Source: Gnetum montanum (taxonomy: Eukaryota; Streptophyta; Gnetopsida; Gnetales; Gnetaceae). From it: a DNA stretch of 64,000 bases. Positions 53,376 to 64,000 of this stretch are shown here, in pieces (position 1 is the stretch's first letter; every line of letters starts with the position of its first letter). The notes under the pieces are model-generated. The model was given only the letters and a program-made list of their open reading frames with translations, did no database searches and was not told the DNA's origin. The position numbers and the translations under genes are program-made. The DNA lies in assembly GCA_015680685.1 (NCBI GenBank), contig MNCI01010461.1:335623-399622 (forward strand), in the 5' to 3' direction.

Positions 53376-55775
53376 CTACTCATGATCGAAGTGGATGCTG
53401 TTAATCCTGAGTGTTTCCAGTTCGTTATCAAGGTAGATGGTGTTAATTACGTATGGTGCCTCTTTGGTATTTAGAGGGTCTTTATACACATCCATGGCCT
53501 GGTTTTGTGGTTGGACCAGGTTGGCCTCATCAAAAGTGATTTGACCTCCGTCAATCATTCGTTGGATGTCTTGTTTTAGGGTGAAACAGTAATCCGTTCC
53601 ATGCCCATTACGTTGGTGATAGTCGCAAAAATGGTCCATTCTAAATCCTTTTGGTACTGGGGGCTCATCTGGCATTCCTAGGCTCAGGTTCTGAACTAGT
53701 TGACAGAATCGATCATGCCTTTGGATCGCTGCAGGGAACAACTGTTTATGTTTCATTAATCTAGCCTTCAGGAGTTGGTCGAACAACTTTGATGGTTTCA
53801 TGGGCAATGGCGTATATTGAGAGGGATCTTTCCTCTCAAAATTTCTTGTATGACCCAGTGTTGGGTTTTGTGATGCGGATGCTTCGGGCACCATTGCAGG
53901 AGCAAGCTTGGCATAATTAGCAGGGGCAACAGGTGGTTTTCTCTGTTGTCCCATATTCGCTTGTTGTGTTTCCACTACTTCCGCTATAGTTATTTTAACT
54001 TTTTCTTTATCTTTCTTACTGTGTTAATTCTTAAAAGCTGAATATGCAGGATCATGGCTGTTTTGTGCTGCCTCCTCTATGTTTTTGATCTGTGCAAACA
54101 CTTGACTCAGAGTGTGTGCATTGAGATAGTATAGTTTGGATTTGACAAAATCGTTGATAGCCCCTTTTAGGATGGTGAGGAGATACGTCTCTGGGATGGG
54201 CTCGTGGAGCTCATTGAGAGCAGCACTCCACCGCTAGATGAATTTTTGGACAGGGTCAAGGGGTGCTTGCTTGACCTGTATGAGGTTATCTAGTGTTGCT
54301 TCAGGTTTCAAGTTATACTTGAACCTGGTGACGAATTGGTGCAACAAATCTTCTAGAGAAGATATTGAGTTTCGTGGCAAGGCCTGATACCAATCAAGTG
54401 CTCTCCCTGCAAGGTACATGGGGAACACTCGTAGAATGGCATGTGGCCATGCCTAAAGTAGCGTGCACTCTAGTCTGAACGTTATGAGGTGAGCGTTTGG
54501 ATCTATCTCCTCGTTGTATTTAGTCAGCGTGGTTAAAGATACACCCTTGGGTAATGTTAGGGGCGGAATGGAAGAGCTGATAGGGTCATCGTGATAGAAG
54601 TCCACTACCTTCAGCTCTACGGCGGGGGCCGTTTTAAGGCATTTGACCTCATCAGTTAGTTCCTGCATTAGCTTTTTAGCATTAGCCCAGTCTTGGGTGC
54701 TAGGTGAGATAGCGGGTTGCGGATGTTGTACAGTATATAGATTAGACTATTGGACAGTGGGTTGGAAGGCAGAAAGTTGTGTGGTCGGAGGCTGTACTTG
54801 CGGGATATTTGTTGCAGGTGGTGCAAAAGGTGGCACGTTGTACGTAAGGGGTTGTTGTTGTCGTTGCAGTTGTGCTTGAGGGATGTTAGCTGGTAAGATT
54901 GTGTGAGGTGGTATGTTATAATGGGGGGGTTGATGTGATTGAGCACCAATCGTTGTCCATTGCCCGGTCATGTTTTGTGTAGGAATCCCCTGAACTTGTT
55001 GGGTTACAGTTGCAAAGGATGCTCCTTGAGTTGGGATCCACGGTATGTAGTGAGCAGATGTAGAAGTCGATACTACATGCGGCATCCCGATCACTTTGGG
55101 CAGGAAGGTTATTCCTACATCGTTTTGAGGAGGTTGTATTTGCATGAATGGAGGTATTGTTGCAACAGTTGGAATAGCAAGGGGCAGTGCGTTGAGTTGC
55201 GGATCGGTTGTAGGAGGAATATGAACAAGTGTGGATGATTCTTGTTGAGGTATTTGTGCTTGGGTGAACTTAAATGGTTGAAGGGATGTAATTTCCCCTA
55301 TGGCTGGATGGAACAAAGGGTTTGCATAGGTCTAGGAACTAAGAGTATGGTACGAATCTTCATGCTCGGATTGAGTTGCAAAGTCATCTTCCTCTTCCAA
55401 TTGAGGATTTGCCAGAGACTGGTCTAAAGACTGGCTCCTTTTTAGGAGGAGCTGTGACATCAGCTTAGAGTAGTGCTCTAGGAGAGGGATGATATCGTAC
55501 GGGGAAGGAATGAACTCTTATCCTCCCCTATAGAAGAGTTCGTATTGCCTCTTAACTTCCATTTCGGTTTGGTCTACGGCGAGGTTGGCTTGTATCTTTA
55601 CGCATATGAAATTGTATTGGTCCTGAGTTATGAAATTAAACGATGGGTTCCTCCCTTGCAATCTAAGAGACCGACGAGGCCCCACTGTGGGTTGTGTCAC
55701 GGGCTGTTGAACGGCCATGGTGCCTACAATGTCTGTGACCGGCTTGGTTGTAGCGTTGGAGTTTGCAGTGTTCAT
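53376..55775 (-). pseudogene. Gag polyprotein of element B
   Basis: ATG at 55775-55773, then PRRSLRLQGRNPSFNFITQD and a stop at 55518. Gln/Pro-rich sequence follows (54747-55316), a helix MQELTDEVKCLKTA (54660), the gag core at 54234-54428 (MFPMYLAGRALDWYQALPRN) and the basic C-terminus (53376-53975) with CDYHQRNGHGTDYCF, a C-x2-H-x4-H-x4-C zinc site intact here but damaged in A. ETKEAPYVINTIYLD-type sequence ends it. Several stops and slips are present (for example near 54230 and 54450). Confidence 0.85.
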
Positions 55776-56544
55776 GATGAATGGTTGAGAATACGATACA
55801 GTGAAGGGGTATGAAACTGGTATACTTAATACGGCGTAAACCTACGTTCGTTGCGTACAGTGTATAGGCTGGGTCTCAGCATATAAGCTTCAATAACTAG
55901 CGTATAGTGATAGTGTATGGGTATACATTAAAGCGTGTAGGCAAGGCAACATAGAGCGTATGCCGAACAGCATAGATAGAGTCAGCGTACAACTTTGACA
56001 GAGTTAGCGTACAGCATAGATAGAGTCTACAGTATAGAGCGTAGAAAGAGTCAGCATACAGCTTTGACAGAGTCAGTGTACAGCATAGACAGAGTCTACA
56101 GCGTAGAGCGTAGACAGAGTCAGCGTACAGCTTTGACAAAGTCTACAGCATACAGCGTACAACGTATACTGAATGGCGTAGATAGAGTTGACGTATACTC
56201 AATAGCATAGATGCTGGGAGCTCTATAGACAGGGATGGAGTATACTCAGTAGCATAGATGCTGGGAATTTTGCAGACAGATTCAACGTATATTCAATAGC
56301 GTAGACGCTAGGAATTTTGCAAACAGAGTTGTTGTATACTCAACAGCGTAGACGCTGGGAATTTTGTAGACAGAGTCAGCGTATACTCAACAGCGTAGAT
56401 ACTAGGAATTTTGCAGACAGGGGTGTCAACCTGGGAATTTCAGAACTGGGTTTAGCGTCGATGTAGTGTGGGTCTGAGAAGATCTGGGTATGAGAGCACA
56501 GTAAGTTTTAAGCAGTTTCAGGCCCTCCTTCTAGCGCCAATTTC
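55776..56544 (-). repeat. Leader of element B with 69-bp and 47-bp tandem repeats
   Basis: Three copies of a 69-bp unit begin at 55981, 56050 and 56119 (anchor gtcagcgtacagctttgac). Five copies of a 47-bp unit follow, with anchor tatactca at 56194, 56241, 56288, 56335 and 56382, each with agcgtagacgctgggaattt. The units are built of the same GCGTA words as the 59-bp array of A but are different monomers. No gene. Confidence 0.85.
56524..56539 (-). other. Primer-binding site of element B
   Basis: TGGCGCTAGAAGGAGG on the minus strand, five bases inside the LTR edge (56545). Identical in sequence and spacing to the site of A. The cognate tRNA is not identified. Confidence 0.75.
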
Positions 56545-57785
56545 TGTACCATCCGAAATCGTCAGTCTCCGGCTCGAATGAAACAGAAACCTGGAGATCT
56601 CTGGACACACATAGAAGACCCTACCTTCGCTTGAGGGCAAGCTAGAATTAACAAAGGTAGAGTACCTTGAGTGGTCCACATGCGGATCAGGTAAGGATTT
56701 CCCTGAACATACATCGATATGCTATATGCTAGGTTATATGTAAACGATGTAACTGATGTAAAACAAAGTGTAAACGACGTAGCTGATGTAAACGGAGAAC
56801 AAACGTACAAGAGCGTAAGTAGTAAACATGCAATAATTAATGAAAAACTATAACAAATTTTAGCAAAGAGATGTAGCAATATTATTGCGAGATGAGAGTT
56901 ACAATGCACCGGTCTAACACAGTTGTGACTCTGACACAAAGTGGACGAATAGCCCCGATGGATGCAGGGATCACTGTGTGCTGGGTTCAACTACAAGCAT
57001 AGTGTAAAAACTGTATGCTCAGTGTGCAGGGTAAGGTTTAGCGTACAGGGTTTCTACTCTATTCTCTCAGCATCTCTAGTTCTTTTTGTCTCTGGCTTGC
57101 TCAAAATTGCCAACCCCATTCTAATGAAAAATTTGGATTTTTATATAGGTTAAGACGTTAGACTTGGGTTGGGTGACATGTGGCGAGTTGACTGAGTGTG
57201 ACAGAATAAAATTTTACAAGTGTACAGCGTACTACATCTACTGGGCATATACGCTAGGCGTATATGCTGTATCTGCTGAGCGTAGACCCTAGGTGTACAA
57301 GATGTAAATGCTCAGTGTATGGACTCTAGAATGCATGATGTCAACACCTGATGATTGCTCTGTTCATGTGAGTTGATGCCTTGTACCAAATCTTGCTCTG
57401 AGGTGCTGTTTCTATGTTGTCTTCGGGGGTTGCATGTCGGGCGTATACATCAGTCATACGTGCCGAGCGTACATGTGAGGCGTGTACACTAGGCATGTAC
57501 GCTGAGCATGTATGCTGGGTGTATACACTGTGAATGCAAACTGGGGCGTATACGCTGAGGATGCATACTTAGTGAAAACTAAGTATCTTGATCTCTGAAG
57601 TTGCCACATTTGATACCAGATGTCGCCGTTGTCATCTGTAGATCCCAAGGAACTGCTTCTTGTTGAGTTCGACTCCGCTTGAAGCTGTCTGTGGGGTCCT
57701 CAAGTCTTAGTCATGCTGAGGAGCATCATGACTTAGCCTGATTCTTGTTGGAAAAGTACTAAGCTCAGAATTTTTTGGTGTTTCA
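56545..57785 (-). repeat. 5' LTR of element B
   Basis: TGTACCATCC to GTGTTTCA, partner of 39660-40899. The minus-strand TATA box CTATATAAAAA lies at 57148-57138, so U3 is about 640 bp. The U3 carries a few GCGTATACGC-type words (57245-57560) but not the 180-bp array of A. It is followed by AGTAT (57786-57790). Confidence 0.95.
57138..57148 (-). promoter_or_regulatory. TATA box in 5' LTR of element B
   Basis: CTATATAAAAA on the minus strand, aligned with the TATAAAA of the A LTR. It marks the U3/R border region for gag-pol transcription. Confidence 0.65.
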
Positions 57786-57790
57786 AGTAT

Positions 57791-58207
57791 GATACTCTAT
57801 GTGATGTTCTTATAGGAGATCGATACTATAACTCTTTGTATATCTTGTATTCATAGTTGACTATTGAATAATATTCTCTATCATTTGTCTCATCATTTTA
57901 AGCTATTCATAGACAATCTCCATATTCATGTGATCTATTTTAAAATATCCCTTTTTTATAGATGGAATATACTCTCTTACTTATCTAACTTCTTATGCTT
58001 GTGTCATATTAATAATCATCAATAGTACTATATTTATAGATTTATTAGAGTACTTTTGAAATGATGTCTTTTTATAACTCCCTTAAGTTATTATATCAAC
58101 CACCATTCAATTCTTTTCTTTGTTTCATTAATCTCTTGCTAACTATTAATTTTCTTTTATCAAAATACAACTGCTTCTTTGTCAATTCAACATTCACTCC
58201 GATACCA
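57791..58207 (-). mobile_element. X internal region copy 2, right part, with primer-binding site
   Basis: Continues X after element B and aligns with 35290-35712. It ends with cactccgatacca (58195-58207), which on the minus strand is TGGTATCGGAG, one base from the initiator-Met tRNA complement TGGTATCAGAG. Confidence 0.7.
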
Positions 58208-59063
58208 TGTTAGAGGTAGATATGATTTTACGTTCTTTGGTAACTCTTATTATCAAGATTAGTGTTTTGATAATATTCTTAATCTTTATATCATAAACTT
58301 AACAACTTTATCACATTCTTAATCTTAATTAAACTCACTTGTTTCAATAATTATTCATAACCTTTAATGTTATGAACAATCCTCTCTGTTAATTTATTTT
58401 CTTTAGTTACTCTACTTTGTTAAGTTTTTCTTGAACTTAGCTACATCATCCTTTCTCTTCAATTTGCTAAGTCACAACAACCTTAGGTTATCTACTTATG
58501 AAATATTTCTTCATAAGTTTTCTTCTCTTTTGCATCGTAATATTCTAGATGATATTCTCTTCTTCTTTAAGAAACTAGACCAGGCCACATATGGCATAAA
58601 TGAGATTTCTAGTTCTTTTTTATGAAATTGGATCTTGTGTTGCAAGGATCGCACGTGCCTCTTACAACAATTGCTTATCAATTCTTCATAACTAATACGT
58701 TTTTCATGCTCTTGTTAACTCCTATGGTGTAGGTCATTTCTCCTTTTTTTTCTTCTACAAATGACTTCCTTATCTTCTCAATATTCATAATTGGTGAAAG
58801 TGCTAGAAATGCTCCAACATGAATCGTTTCTTCTTCTTTCTAAGATAAAATCTACTTATTGTTGTATGACTTCAATATTTCTACATACTTATCTTCTTTT
58901 TCTTCTTTTTGTTCTTATTCACTATATATTCTCATGGTTCTCAACTTGAACATTATTTCCATAAATATTTGTAACTATTCTTAGGATTAGTTACATTTTT
59001 ACAAAATAAGAAATTATTTACAAAACTCATGATTGGGCTTTAAGTATTATTATACTATCAACA
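58208..59063 (-). repeat. X LTR copy 3
   Basis: Starts TGTTAGAG and ends TATCAACA, so it keeps TG...CA ends. It shares 856 bp with copy 2. Sequence after 59063 differs from that after copies 1 and 2, so this is the outer (5') end of the tandem. Confidence 0.75.
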
Positions 59064-61774
59064 TGATTATAATTAATTAAAAGCTTTATTTCAAAAGTAT
59101 AAATTAACATTAAAATAAATTTTAAAATGATGATAATGAAAATCAATTTTTCAGAAAAGTAAACTAAGAGGATTTAAAATAGGAAATGACTTTTAAACAT
59201 TTAAAATAACATGTTTAAACGTAAATTGGAATTGAGAAAATGTATCCAGGATTGAAAACTAATGAAATGACAAAGTTTAGATTTGAGAAAATTCAAAAAT
59301 AAAAGTTCAAAACTTAACAACAAATTCAAATTTAGACATTGTGATAAATCATTCTAACATAAAATGAAACTTTAAATTAAAATAACATACTCAATCTACA
59401 ATGAAAACTAATAAAATTAGACTTACCTCAGAATCAATCTTATGATTTCTTCTACTAGATTCACAACTACTTGAACCAAATCTCTTTCTTGTACCACTAG
59501 GAGATATACCAATGGAAGTAAGTCTTTTTGTTGGAACTTCTACTCATTTGGAAACAACATAAAAAATGTTTGGTTAAGGCATAAACCAACATTTGTTTCT
59601 TCCTCCTCAACCTAGAGGAACTTGAATTGATCAAAAATGGTTAGTAAAAAAGCAAGGGTACAAAAAGTTTTAGCTTTTATCGTGGAAAAAGAAACATGTA
59701 GTAACATTCCCAAATTTGAGAGAATTTTTATAAAATCAGCAAGAATCCAAAGTCAAAGAGTAAATCTCAAAGGGTTCTTGTTATTCCTAGCTCTTGTTGA
59801 GTTCTTTGGAACCCCCTTTTCCTTTGCTAGTCTATCTAGTTGGGATCATGCAAAATATTTCCTTTCCCTAGTTGTTTAGCTCCCTTTATTTTGTCTTACT
59901 AACTCAAAATATAGAACTTAGAATCAAACCTGTGACTTAGAGCTTTCAAATCAAGAGTCTTATCACTAGGCTAACACCTCATTATTTAATGACAATAATA
60001 ATTAAATATTATTCTAAAACATAATAACATGTTTTGCAAGCCACCATTGCCTTGACAAGTATGTGTTGGCCCTACTAGGATGTGCCTTTTATTTTTAAAT
60101 TGCACAATTAACATAAAAACATTAAAAAAGTAATTTTTTTAAAGAGGCCATATGTCCTAGAAGGCTATGTAGGACTTCTTGAAGGGGTCATGTAGTGGAA
60201 TTTGGCCCTCATCATCACCAATATCACTGCCTCATTACAAACCCACTTCCACATCTATGTTTAGAACTCCATGCAGTTACATTGCACAGAAGTGGCATTG
60301 TGCCACAATGCAATGTAGATTATTGCCTTTACCTTTGCAAATGCAAAAATGGGTAATTAGGCCTTACAACACCACTGAAAATGTGATGGTCACAGAGATG
60401 TCAAGAAGGATTTAAGAGATCTCATGAATGCCCCCAAGAACAAGATTTAATGCTCCAACACATAGCTATCCTGTAGGGATTGTAGTTTGAGGGTCTTGCC
60501 AATGTTATTATCGATGATGGCCTTGAGTTGCATAAATTCAGTTACATAGAACTTATGCAATTGAACAAAATATCCAAACATCCTCTCAATGGCAATTGCT
60601 TAAACTAGGTGTTGGACAAGTCATCTTCCAATAGGTTTAGAGTGTAAACACTTAAGAATAATTTTTGGAAAATAGCTAGAATTAGAAAAAAATCCTCATG
60701 ATAAAAATATTTTATTTTTACTATTTAAAATTTTTTAAAATTCCTTTCAACTAAGAATAATGACTCTTTATGTAAGCATTTTTTACATTATGAGTAACCT
60801 AAGCAAGTGATTGTTGAAGATTTCTATTAAAGGGATTATTTTAGAGAGAAATGTTGATATGTTGAATTCCATTGGTACCTTCTTGTTGAGTAGTGAGTAG
60901 TATCAACTTCAGGAATTTATTCATTGTAAAATTAGCTATGTTATGGGTATAACTAATAAATAGAGAAATTACCTTCATTTCAAAAGAACAAGATTTCATA
61001 TGAAGTTTTACTTTTATTCTAACTTTTCTCTATTAAATATTATTTTCTTAACAAAATACTATATTGAGTTGGTTTTTATCTTGGAATTTCTTCAATAACT
61101 ATTATTTTGTATATGTTTTACAAGCTATACTACTATTTTTTTTATTAACCTAGGATCCCAAGTAGTACACCCATATAGGAGGAGTTATGTAACATTTATC
61201 TTGAAAAGTTATTTTTGGACTATCTTATGCCACAATTAACTTTTTTTTTTTTGTGTATCTTTCTAAAAGTATAAGATTCTTTATTCTAAGATGAATCATC
61301 TTGTTAATACAAAGATCCCATTTTCGACTGTTAGAATGTTCAAAACCTAAATAATTATAATTTTGAAGTGTAATAAACATCATGTAACTTAAGGGAATAA
61401 TTATAAAGTCATATGTTTTTTTACATGAGTGTTCTTTAACTCTTTGTAGAGTGTAGGTTGTGCTAGAGTAAAGAATAATTATTATTGATTTGTGATTTTA
61501 TCATATTATTGAATATACATGAGTTATATTTACTATTTTTCAAAACAATGAATACTCTTTTAACTGTTTGTAGAGCATAGGTATCCTATTAAAGAAGTGC
61601 TATTATTGATTTGTGATTTTATTATATTATTGAATGTACATTACTTGTATTTACATTTTTCAAAAAAATGAAAATGAAATGCCCATTGATTTTGAATTTG
61701 TAAGTAATTCTACTTAATTAACACATAGATTTCATACATTATTTTAAAATATATTGTTTTGGTTTTGAAATTGC
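59064..61774. other. AT-rich region without recognised genes
   Basis: Low-complexity AT-rich DNA right of X. The frames 59637-59879 and 60179-60415 match nothing I know. A minus-strand stretch at about 59415-59545 reads as about 40 open codons (VPTKRLTSIGISPSGTRKRF) ending at GAG-GTAAG, which could be an old transposon exon. A tRNA-like remnant lies at 59905-59985. Confidence 0.4.
59905..59985 (-). mobile_element. tRNA-derived SINE remnant or tRNA-like fragment
   Basis: The minus strand reads TTAGCCTAGTGATAAGA (A-box-like, consensus TRGYNNARYGG), then 30 bases on, CACAGGTTTGATT (B-box-like, consensus GGTTCGANTCC). Similar sequence is at 63790-63865. Spacing fits a tRNA-type polymerase III promoter. 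No anticodon arm or CCA context was verified. Confidence 0.45.
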
Positions 61775-63660
61775 CAGCATCATTATCCTAGCCTTATTCC
61801 CATAAAATGAAGTCAACTACATATAAGTTCTTTTTTCACAATTTGCCTCTATGATGAGCTAGATCTTTGTTTATTTATAGTTTCTTCAAATCATCTTTGA
61901 TGTTTTTCCCATGTCTTCTTTGGTCTTCCTTTCATTGGCTTTCCTAGAGTAGTGATGTGGCAACCTTTATTTATAGGCTCATTGTCGATCTCCTTTACAC
62001 ATGTTCAAACTATCTAAGCCTTCATTCATATCACTTATTTGAAATAGAAGCCACTCTAAATCTTCGTCCAATATCTATATTATGTAGTTTATCTCTTCTA
62101 ATCATATTTAATTAAAGCATTTGCATTTCTACCACATGGATTTGTTGTTCATGCCTCTTTTGTATTGCCTAACATTCAGCACCATATAAGATAGCAAACC
62201 TAATTACTGTCCTCTAAAATTTTTCCTTTAATTATATTGGTATTATTTTATTACATAGAACAGCATTATCTTGTCTCGGGTTTGATCATCCTACTTCAAT
62301 TTTATTTCTAATGTCTTTATCAATTTTACCATATGATTGGAGGATTGATCCTAGGTAGTAGAACTACTTGTAGTGAAGGACTTTTTCGCCTTGAATTGTC
62401 ACTTTTATTTCTGTACTCTTTATATTGTTATTAAAATTCATCATCATCCTAGTTTTGTCCCAACAAAATAGGGTTTCTATTAGTTATTAAAATTACATTT
62501 CATATATTTTGTGTTAGTTATGATAATTTTTAAGCCTTTTAAGTCTAGAGCATATTTTCACTTCTTCATTTTAGTAGTAATAATTTTCTTGAGCTGTATC
62601 TACCAATACAATAGTATTTATAAATAGCATGCACCAAGGGATTTCATCTTGTATTTCCTTTGTTAATTCATCCATAATAATGAAAAATAAGTATGGGCTA
62701 AGTATAGATCCTTGATGAAGACCTACTGTGACTGTGACTGGAAAATCAGTTGTTATTCCGCAAGCTATTCTAATTTTAGTGGTAGCTCCTTCATACATTT
62801 ATTGAATCACTTTAATATATTTATTAGGGATTTTTTCCTTCATAAGATCCACCAAATAATATCTATAAACACTCTATCATATCCTTTTTCCAAGTCTATG
62901 AAGATCATTGTAGATTTTTTCTATGTTTTTTGATTTTCTCCATCAATTGTCATATTAACAAAATAGCCCCTATAGTAGATCTCTATGGCATAAATTCAAA
63001 TTTATTTTTAGGTATTATTAATTCAAGTCTAAGATATTGCTCTATGACTCTCTTCCAAAGCTTCATAGTATGGCTCATTAGCTTGATCTCTTTATAGCTT
63101 GTACAATTTTGTAAGCCTCCTTTATTTTTTTAAATAGAAATAATAAATTTTTTCTCTAATTTTTGGGCATTTCTCCATCCTTCAAAATATCATTAAATAA
63201 TTGTGTTAGCCAAGAAACTTATGTATCTCCCAATGCTTTTTAAGCTTCTATAAGAATGTTATCTAGTCTAATAGCTTTTCCATTTTTTTATCTTTAATAA
63301 GGTTTTATCTTCACCTTAGAGAAAGAAAGTTCATTAACCAAACTAAAATTTCATTTTTCCTTTTGGATGTGTTCTCTTAGGAATTTTTCATTTGATAGTT
63401 CTTGAAAATAAAATTTTCACCTATCCAAAATTTCATTGTTTTTTTTTTTTTACCAAAATTCATTTATATGCTTCCCTAATGTATTTGACATGATCAATGT
63501 TTTTATATTTCTTTTTTCTAGTTTTTGCTAATTTATAAATAGTTTTTTATATTTCCCTTGATCCTAATTTTTCATAAAAGCTATCAAAGGTCTTAAGTTT
63601 GGCTTTTGGCTATTACTACGATTGCCTTAATTTTTGTCCATTTTTATATTAGCCTATTTT
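61775..63660 (-). pseudogene. RTE-like LINE ORF2 remnant (RT and C-terminus)
   Basis: Decayed reverse transcriptase of a plant RTE-like non-LTR element. In order on the minus strand: a TFDSFYEKLGSREI-like block (63600), GKAIRLDNILIEA and KALGDT (63220), CTSYKEIKLMSHTMKLWKRV (63070), FIDLEKGYDRVF (62890), then the open stretch 62571-62798 with VGLHQGSILSPYLFFIIMDE and PWCMLFINTIVLVD, where the catalytic A-D-D is I-N-T. After it come YYLGSILQSYGKIDKDIRNK, AILYGAEC, and a RRDKLHNIDIGRR and KDDLKKL-INKDLAHHRGK tail. Stops are frequent. The endonuclease part is not recognised in the window. Confidence 0.85.
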
Positions 63661-63789
63661 CTTGGCTATTGCTTTGTTGCCATTTATTAAAGCATTTTTT
63701 CTTATTTTGGATAGTAGGTTGCGCTTTACCACTCTACCACCATGTTAGTAACATACATTACTACAGGTTTCTTGGGTATACAGAATAAA

Positions 63790-63865
63790 TTTTGCCAAGT
63801 GAAATCAAACTTATTACTTGATGTTACTAAGACAAGACTCTTACAACTAAGTTAACACTTTATTG
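63790..63865 (-). mobile_element. Second tRNA-like SINE remnant
   Basis: The minus strand reads TTAACTTAGTTGTAAGAG (A-box-like) and, about 30 bases later, AAGTTTGATTTCAC (B-box-like). Both this copy and that at 59905-59985 are preceded by a similar (C)TAACAC(C/T)T(C/T)ATT on the plus strand side, which suggests one family. Weak support. Confidence 0.35.
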
Positions 63866-64000
63866 TTAAATCTAAGAATTATTTTTTAAATTATTTAAAA
63901 TAAAATAATAAATAAGAAAATATATTTCAATACTTCCCTCCACCTACAAGTCTAGCAATAGTGAAGTAGTGCTATGATGGAATACTCTTATATAGTGGGT

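Larger units (their letters stand above)
39660..57785 (-). mobile_element. Element B: complete 18.1-kb Tat-lineage Ty3/gypsy retrotransposon with antisense gene
   Basis: 1240-bp LTRs, AGTAT target duplications, primer site and polypurine tract are all present. Minus-strand order: LTR, leader repeats, gag, PYVV-repeat linker, protease, insert with the plus-strand accessory gene (46331-50913), RT, RNase H, aRNH, integrase, 3' region, LTR. It is the same family as A, with the same order, same 16-base primer site and same LTR ends. Stops in gag, RT, RNase H and integrase show it is dead. The LTRs differ at 5 of their first 75 bases, so the insertion is not recent. Confidence 0.95.
22570..59063 (-). 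mobile_element. X: tandem LTR retrotransposon array (LTR-internal-LTR-internal-LTR) hosting elements D and B
   Basis: Three copies of a ~0.85-0.9-kb LTR (partial at ~22570-23013, then 35713-36608 and 58208-59063) alternate with two copies of a ~3.5-kb internal region (23014-25803 plus 34880-35712, and 36609-39659 plus 57791-58207). All are in the same orientation. Primer-site-like TGGTATCxGAG (minus strand) abuts the LTRs, and purine tracts abut the other ends. No RT or integrase is visible in either internal region, so this looks like a large non-autonomous element (LARD-like). Each internal region was later split by another element. Confidence 0.75.

Noticed and set aside
22570-59063. X considered as a simple 4.4-kb tandem satellite
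   Set aside because: The repeated unit resolves into LTR and internal parts with a primer-site match and purine tracts at the correct edges, so a recombined LTR retrotransposon explains it better.
59637-59879. An 80-codon frame considered as a host gene
   Set aside because: No recognisable domain, promoter or splice sites; AT-rich surroundings make such open stretches likely by chance.
63695-63740. A third tRNA-like segment (TGGTAGAGTGGTAAAGC on the minus strand)
   Set aside because: An A-box-like word is present but no B-box follows at the expected distance.

Overview
This 64-kb window is repeat-dense plant nuclear DNA. I see no host gene, rRNA, functional tRNA or CRISPR array. The evidence for a land plant, probably a seed plant with a large methylated genome, is the nest of Ty3/gypsy elements of the Tat and Athila lineages, a chromovirus-like gypsy remnant, an RTE-like LINE and tRNA-like SINE remnants, all decayed mostly by C-to-T and G-to-A changes. 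The species cannot be read from the sequence. One ambiguous base (28062) shows it comes from an assembly.

Layout. 1-15554 is Tat-type element A (minus strand, cut by the left window edge). It inserted into the RT of a related Tat-type element C (15555-~19144, plus strand). A chromovirus-like remnant E follows (19145-~22570). From ~22570 to 59063 lies X, a tandem LTR-internal-LTR-internal-LTR structure on the minus strand with initiator-Met-type primer sites. Each X internal region is split by a later insertion with a clean 5-bp target duplication: Athila-like element D (25809-34874, ATATT) and a complete 18.1-kb Tat-type element B (39660-57785, AGTAT). The rest (59064-64000) is AT-rich and holds two tRNA-like SINE remnants and a decayed LINE (61775-63660, minus).

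How A and B are built. Both read on the minus strand as LTR, primer site, leader with tandem repeats, gag, proline-rich linker, protease, a ~5.5-kb insert, RT, RNase H, second (archaeal-type) RNase H, integrase, polypurine tract, LTR. The insert between protease and RT carries an eight-exon gene on the OPPOSITE strand, with its own TATA box, GT-AG introns, and exon boundaries and reading phases that match between the two copies. Exon 2 looks like an FCP1/NIF (HAD) phosphatase domain whose catalytic acidic residues are replaced; a possible plant-mobile-domain-like region and coiled coils follow. I regard this as the most interesting system in the window.

Two further sequence signatures recur at defined places in these elements. 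Arrays of small hairpins (AGTTTA followed by a 3-5 bp stem and about a 6-nt loop, with compensating stem changes) border the coding modules. Degenerate repeats built on the palindrome GCGTATACGC fill the LTR U3, the leader and the first part of the antisense gene.
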